Below, piece after piece: positions 5,862 through 9,018 of a stretch of DNA of 9,018 nt (positions are counted from its first letter, which is position 1; every line of letters starts with the position of its first letter). This stretch comes from Dyella_B sp035508675. Lineage in GTDB: Bacteria > Pseudomonadota > Gammaproteobacteria > Xanthomonadales > Rhodanobacteraceae. The stretch is from contig NZ_DATJMN010000348.1 in NCBI RefSeq assembly GCF_035508675.1, forward strand, positions 1-9,018. Direction: 5' to 3'. A program made the translations under genes and the position numbers. Below the pieces are notes generated by a model that made no database searches, was not told where the DNA came from, and was given only the letters and a program-made list of their open reading frames with translations.

Positions 5862-7511
5862 TCACCCCGCCAACGCCGCATCCACGATCCCCTGCGCCTC
5901 GCGCAGGATCGCCTTGAGATGCTCTTCGCTACGGAAGCTCTCGCCGTAGATCTTGTAGATCTCCTCAGTGCCCGACGGACGCGCCGCGAACCATCCGCTT
6001 TCCGACATCACCTTGATGCCGCCGATGGGTGCGTTATTGCCTGGCGCGCGGTCAAGCACGCCGGTGATTTCCTCGCCAGCCAGTTCCTTGCTCTGCAATT
6101 GCTGCGGCGAGAGCTTAGCCAGACGCGCCTTCTGCTGCGCATTGGCGGCCGCATCGACGCGGCTGGAATAGGGCTTGCCCAAGGCGTCGGTCAACTCAGC
6201 ATAGAGTTCGCCCGGGTCCTTGCCCAGGCGCGCGGTCATTTCCGCGGCAAGCAGCGAGGGCACGATGCCGTCCTTGTCGGTGGTCCACACTTTACCGTCA
6301 TGACGCAGCATGGAGGCGCCCGCGCTTTCTTCGCAGCCGAAGCCGAGCGCGCCGTTGAACAGGCCATCGGCAAACCATTTGAAGCCCACCGGCACTTCGT
6401 ACAACCGGCGACCAAGACGCTGGGTGACGCGGTCGATCAGCGAACTGCTCACCACCGTCTTGCCGACGCTGGCCTGGGCAGTCCATTGCGGCCGGTGGCG
6501 GAACAGGTAATCCACCATCACCGACAGGTAATGGTTCGACGGCATCAAGCCGGCGCTGCGCGAGACGACGCCATGGCGGTCGTGGTCGGTATCGCAGGCG
6601 AAGGCCACGTCGTAGCGATCCTTCAGGCCGATCAGGCGCTGCATCGCGTATTGGGACGACGGATCCATGCGGATCTTGCCGTCCCAATCCACCGTCATGA
6701 AGCGGAAGGTGGGATCGACCGTATCGCTGACGACGTCCAGGTCGATGCCGTAGCGCTGCGCGATCGGCTGCCAGTAATGCACGCCGGCGCCGCCGAGCGG
6801 ATCGACCGCCATGCGCACGCCAGCGCTGCGGATCACGTCGAAATCGATGATGTTCTTCAGATCGTCGACGTAACGGCCGAGATAGTCGTACTGCTGCACC
6901 AGGCTGGAGCGCCGCGCCTGCGCGTAGCTGATCCGCTTGACACCGTCCAGGCGGCTTTCGAGCAGGGCATTGGCGCGCTGCTGAATCCAGCTGGTGACGT
7001 CGGTGTCGGCCGGGCCGCCGTTGGGCGGGTTGTACTTGAAGCCGCCGTCACCGGGCGGATTGTGCGACGGCGTGACCACGATGCCGTCGGCCAAGCCGTC
7101 GATGCGGCTGCGATTGTAGGTAAGGATGGCGTGCGATACCGCGGGCGTAGGCGTGAATTCACCGCCAGCGGAAACGGCCACCGCCACCTCGTTGGCGACC
7201 AGTACTTCGACCGCGCTTTCGAACGCCGGCCGTGACAGCGCATGCGTGTCGATGCCGATGTACAGCGGGCCGGTGATGTGCTTGTGGCGGCGGTAATCGC
7301 AGATGGCCTGGGTAATGGCCAGCACGTGCCATTCGTTGAAGCTGTGATCGAACGAGGAGCCGCGATGACCGGAGGTGCCGAAGCTTACGCGTTGGGTGGG
7401 TTCGGCGGGATCGGGACGAAGTGCAGCGTAGGCTTGCAGCAGTTTCGGCACGTCTACCAGCATGGATTCCGGTGCGGGTTTGCCGGCGCGCTCGTCGATG
7501 GTGGGGCTCAC
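5862..7511 (-). CDS. pgm: Phosphoglucomutase (alpha-D-glucose-specific)
   Basis: Interconverts glucose 1-phosphate and glucose 6-phosphate in the cytoplasm, supplying glucose 1-phosphate for nucleotide sugars and glycogen. 549 residues, against 546 in E. coli Pgm, and collinear with it throughout. Signatures: RVSFGTSGHRG (41-51), GEFTPTPAVSHAIL (117-130), the phosphoserine loop TPSHNPP with Ser149, KYNPPNGGPADT (159-170), the metal loop CDTDHDRHG (Asp307, Asp309, Asp311), VPVGFKWFADGLF (373-385), the sugar-binding EESAGAS (394-400) and the phosphate-binding RPSGTEE (511-517). All catalytic residues are intact. The start is GTG at 7511, chosen because GAGGAA lies 9 nt upstream and the length then fits the family; the 25 extra in-frame codons up to 7586 run through a hairpin and do not resemble the family. 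A HAD phosphatase gene lies 170 nt upstream on the same strand. Confidence 0.96.
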   Translation of the reverse strand: MSPTIDERAGKPAPESMLVDVPKLLQAYAALRPDPAEPTQRVSFGTSGHRGSSFDHSFNEWHVLAITQAICDYRRHKHITGPLYIGIDTHALSRPAFESAVEVLVANEVAVAVSAGGEFTPTPAVSHAILTYNRSRIDGLADGIVVTPSHNPPGDGGFKYNPPNGGPADTDVTSWIQQRANALLESRLDGVKRISYAQARRSSLVQQYDYLGRYVDDLKNIIDFDVIRSAGVRMAVDPLGGAGVHYWQPIAQRYGIDLDVVSDTVDPTFRFMTVDWDGKIRMDPSSQYAMQRLIGLKDRYDVAFACDTDHDRHGVVSRSAGLMPSNHYLSVMVDYLFRHRPQWTAQASVGKTVVSSSLIDRVTQRLGRRLYEVPVGFKWFADGLFNGALGFGCEESAGASMLRHDGKVWTTDKDGIVPSLLAAEMTARLGKDPGELYAELTDALGKPYSSRVDAAANAQQKARLAKLSPQQLQSKELAGEEITGVLDRAPGNNAPIGGIKVMSESGWFAARPSGTEEIYKIYGESFRSEEHLKAILREAQGIVDAALAG

Positions 7512-7520
7512 GGGTAAAGG

Positions 7521-7526
7521 TTCCTC
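7521..7526 (-). promoter_or_regulatory. Ribosome binding site deciding the GTG start of pgm
   Basis: GAGGAA on the minus strand, 9 nt before the GTG at 7511. No other good Shine-Dalgarno precedes any alternative start that would give a family-sized protein. Confidence 0.7.
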
Positions 7527-7566
7527 GCAGGAGTAACGGTTGGTACGGAATGCCCCAAGCCCGCAT

Positions 7567-7600
7567 GGGCCGTTGTTCCCGCGCAAGCGGAAACAGGCCC
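7567..7600 (-). repeat. Strong hairpin in the HAD-pgm spacer
   Basis: On the minus strand GTTTCCGC and GCGGGAAC form an 8-bp stem (one T-G pair) around a TTGC loop (7575-7594). Outside it GGGCC and GGCCC (7596-7600 with 7567-7571) add 5 bp across a small internal loop. The T-G wobble exists only on the minus strand (A-C mismatch on plus), so the transcribed minus-strand RNA is the better folder. It ends 55 nt before the pgm start. No T-run follows. It may be a terminator for the HAD gene, an mRNA-stability element or a REP-like dispersed repeat. A smaller stem, GCCC-GCAT-GGGC, lies at 7559-7570 and would compete with it. Confidence 0.5.
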
Positions 7601-7634
7601 CAGGGTATTCAAGGCAGCGGCAAATTATCGGCGA

Positions 7635-7651
7635 GGAGGCATCAATCCTCC
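7635..7651 (-). terminator. Possible weak terminator after the HAD gene
   Basis: GGAGG and CCTCC (7635-7639 and 7647-7651) form a 5-bp stem with a 7-nt loop, 30 nt after the HAD stop. The following minus-strand bases include a short AT-rich stretch (GATAATTTG) but no real T-run. Confidence 0.25.
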
Positions 7652-7681
7652 GTCTGCGCCGCGTGAGCGATCAAGCTCCGT

Positions 7682-8365
7682 TCAGGCCGCCGCCGTACCC
7701 ACCAGCTCGGCTGCCAGCGCCGGCAGATCACGGATGGCATCAATGGTGTAATCGGGGCCGGGCTGCAGCTCGGCCAGGTTGGCCACGGAGGCATAATGGC
7801 CCTGGCGCACGAATACGGTGGTGAGGCGATCGCCGAGCTTGCGCTTCATCTTGGTCAGCAGGTTGGGCTTGTCGTCCGCCATCACGTAGTGGGCGGCGGG
7901 ATAGCGCACCAGCAGCTCGTCCAGCGCCAGCTCCTTGTGCACGAAGATCAATACGTCGCCGCGTACCACGCCGCGGATGCCGGCGCGTTCGATCTTGTGC
8001 GGCTGGAAGACGACGTCGCCATCGGAAAGAATCACCGCGCGGCCGAGCTGGTTGAGCTGATCGATGGTTTCCAGCGCGCCGGGATACAGCCGTTGCTCGA
8101 ATGGATAATCGAGCAGCCAGTACGCCAGGGTGAAGATGCCGGGGCGGGTGTCGTTTTCCCGGCGGAAATGCTGCAGCGCGCCCAGATAGTCGACATAGCC
8201 CAGCGAATCGCGCAGCTGTTCGTAGATCGCCCAGTAGCGGTCGCATTCTTCCTGGCCGAACTCGCGCGTGAGATGCGCGCGCAGGTCGGCACCGAAGCGG
8301 TCGTTGTCGAGCAAGGTATTGTCGACATCCAGCAAAAAAACGTGTGCAGCGTTGGCTTGATTCAC
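7682..8365 (-). CDS. HAD-superfamily hydrolase, phosphatase-like
   Basis: 227 residues, soluble, the usual size for a small HAD phosphatase. Motif I is FLLDVDNTLLDND (10-22; nucleophile Asp13, acid Asp15), motif II is VILSDGD (Ser114), motif III is probably Lys144 in VHKELALDE, and motif IV is MADDKPN (Asp164, Asp165). A helical cap of roughly residues 20-95 follows motif I, as in subclass I (haloacid dehalogenase/phosphoglycolate phosphatase type). Residues 96-110 (YPGALETIDQLNQLG) are the typical stretch before motif II. The start is GTG at 8365; no good Shine-Dalgarno is visible, but GTG overlaps the TGA of an upstream frame by 4 nt (GTGA), which would suit translational coupling. Its position upstream of pgm on the same strand hints at a sugar-phosphate substrate, but nothing in the sequence fixes it. 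Confidence 0.88.
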   Translation of the reverse strand: MNQANAAHVFLLDVDNTLLDNDRFGADLRAHLTREFGQEECDRYWAIYEQLRDSLGYVDYLGALQHFRRENDTRPGIFTLAYWLLDYPFEQRLYPGALETIDQLNQLGRAVILSDGDVVFQPHKIERAGIRGVVRGDVLIFVHKELALDELLVRYPAAHYVMADDKPNLLTKMKRKLGDRLTTVFVRQGHYASVANLAELQPGPDYTIDAIRDLPALAAELVGTAAA

Positions 8366-8607
8366 AAATAGACGTCCACGTGGTACTCGCCGTCATCATC
8401 GATAAGCGGCTGGCGGTCCTGTTCGACCGGTCTGCCGTTGATCCGAATGGGGCGCTGTTCTGCCCTGCGCAGCGGCCTTTGGTACCGCCAGCGCGGGCAA
8501 TGCTGCGGTCAGTCTGGCGGAAGCGTGGGGTGGATGTACAGGCCTTCTTACGTAGGCAGGTTGTAACGTTCAGGCGACGCGAAGCCACTGCCCATCATTG
8601 CCAGCAT
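8362..8607 (-). pseudogene. Possible decayed small gene upstream of the HAD hydrolase
   Basis: One minus-strand frame of 82 codons begins at ATG 8607 with GGAGG 5 nt upstream and ends in TGA 8364-8362, overlapping the GTG start of the HAD gene by 4 nt. It is broken by TAA (8550-8548) and TGA (8511-8509). The pieces read as a 19-residue start (containing GSGFASPERYNLPT), a 12-residue middle (EGLYIHPTLPPD) and a 48-residue tail containing RPIRINGRPVEQDRQ and ending LIDDDGEYHVDVYL. The tail looks like real protein, and the overlap is what one expects from a coupled gene pair. The tail itself has no ATG, GTG or TTG start. I recognise no family. It may be a pseudogene, or chance. The signals are seen; the interpretation is inference. 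Confidence 0.3.
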
Positions 8608-8825
8608 GGACGCCTCCATGACAGGCCGTCGACGAGCGTGTGAACGTTATGTCTTTCCTCCCGGTCATCAGCTCTAGGCCCGGGCAGCCATCCGACGCAG
8701 GGCAACAAATGCTGGATAGCCGGACATAGTGGCACTGCTTCCAGACACGTAACGTACCTGGGTCGTCGACGACTGTCCGGCAAACAGGGGTGCCGTCATT
8801 CCTTACACCCATTCGAGGAATACGC
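8608..8825. other. Spacer between divergent genes, no gene seen
   Basis: Together with the possible pseudogene this fills the 460 bp between the HAD start and the secreted protein start. The frames across it give low-complexity-free but unprotein-like translations. It should carry the promoter of the gene at 8826; I cannot point to convincing -35 and -10 boxes. Confidence 0.4.
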
Positions 8826-9018
8826 ATGAAAAAGGCAGTCTATGGTTCAGCGCTACTGGCGCTGATGGTGGCGAGTGCGACTCAGGCGCAAACCGATTCG
8901 AGCTGGCATGACCGTGACCTTATCGTCACCGCATCCAACACGGCCAGCAACCAGCTACTGGTCTACAACACGCAAGGCTCGTTGGTGGAGCAGATCCCGA
9001 CGAACGGCGCGGGCGGCG
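8826..9018 (+). CDS. Secreted protein, perhaps beta-propeller, cut off by window end
   Basis: The first 64 codons of a gene that runs past the right edge. A clear signal peptide (MKK, hydrophobic 6-16, then SATQAQ with cleavage near residue 22) means export to the periplasm or beyond. The mature start reads TDSSWHDRDLIVTASNT and goes on to QLLVYNTQGSLVEQIPT, a strand-turn-strand pattern of the sort seen in blades of NHL/lactonase-like beta-propellers, followed by a Gly/Ala-rich stretch. That fold guess rests on one repeat unit only. The ATG has GAGGAA (8815-8820) 5 nt upstream. It is divergent from the HAD and pgm genes. Confidence 0.75.
   Translation, partial: MKKAVYGSALLALMVASATQAQTDSSWHDRDLIVTASNTASNQLLVYNTQGSLVEQIPTNGAGG

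Noticed and set aside
5581..5865. In-frame 95-codon N-terminal extension of the cupin gene
   Set aside because: No ribosome binding site, unprotein-like composition and overlap with the pgm end; ATG at 5580 has a good Shine-Dalgarno.
5847..7235. 462-codon plus-strand frame
   Set aside because: Antisense shadow of pgm, a common effect in GC-rich genes; the sense strand carries all catalytic motifs of phosphoglucomutase.
7512..7586. 25-codon N-terminal extension of pgm
   Set aside because: Reads through a hairpin, no Shine-Dalgarno, and exceeds the family length; GTG at 7511 fits better.
7796..8371. 191-codon plus-strand frame opposite the HAD gene
   Set aside because: Antisense shadow; the HAD motifs are on the minus strand.
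8730..8745. TGGCAC resembling a sigma54 -24 element
   Set aside because: The matching -12 GC element is absent at the required spacing.
8570..8827. 85-codon minus-strand frame upstream of the secreted protein
   Set aside because: No ribosome binding site or recognisable motif, and it overlaps the expected promoter of the gene at 8826.

Overview
The window looks like a chromosomal segment of a GC-rich gammaproteobacterium. An enterobacterial-type phosphoglucomutase, NfrB and WecB together with the codon usage suggest a Xanthomonadales/Rhodanobacteraceae-like host (inference; no rRNA or other marker gene is present). I recognise six near-certain protein genes plus the first 64 codons of a seventh. 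There are no tRNAs, rRNAs, CRISPR arrays or insertion sequences.

Left third (1-4424): a surface-polysaccharide locus. On the minus strand wecB (UDP-GlcNAc 2-epimerase, 2230 to 1118) is followed after 16 nt by nfrB (inner-membrane family 2 glycosyltransferase, 1101 to beyond base 1). Divergent from them is a secreted DUF2334 polysaccharide-deacetylase-like protein (2646-4424). The 415-bp spacer holds a core that is only 23% GC and is probably a two-way promoter region. In E. coli, NfrB and WecB are the enzymes needed for the c-di-GMP-dependent, probably ManNAc-based surface glycan that phage N4 uses as receptor (Sellner et al. 2021, from memory). Here the two genes sit next to each other, with a possible tailoring deacetylase beside them. 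This is the most interesting part of the window.

Middle (4425-7511): a hairpin with a UUCG-type loop separates the convergent DUF2334 gene from a minus-strand JmjC/cupin_8 dioxygenase-like gene (5580 to 4558). Upstream of that, on the same strand, is pgm (7511 to 5862), starting at GTG.

Right (7512-9018): a HAD-family phosphatase-like gene (8365 to 7682, minus) lies upstream of pgm, with a 170-nt spacer full of inverted repeats. Just upstream of the HAD gene is a suspicious frame (8607 to 8362) with a strong Shine-Dalgarno, an ATG, protein-like segments and a 4-nt GTGA overlap with the HAD start, but two in-frame stops; it may be a decayed small gene. At the right edge a signal-peptide protein, perhaps a beta-propeller, begins at 8826 on the plus strand and runs off the window.
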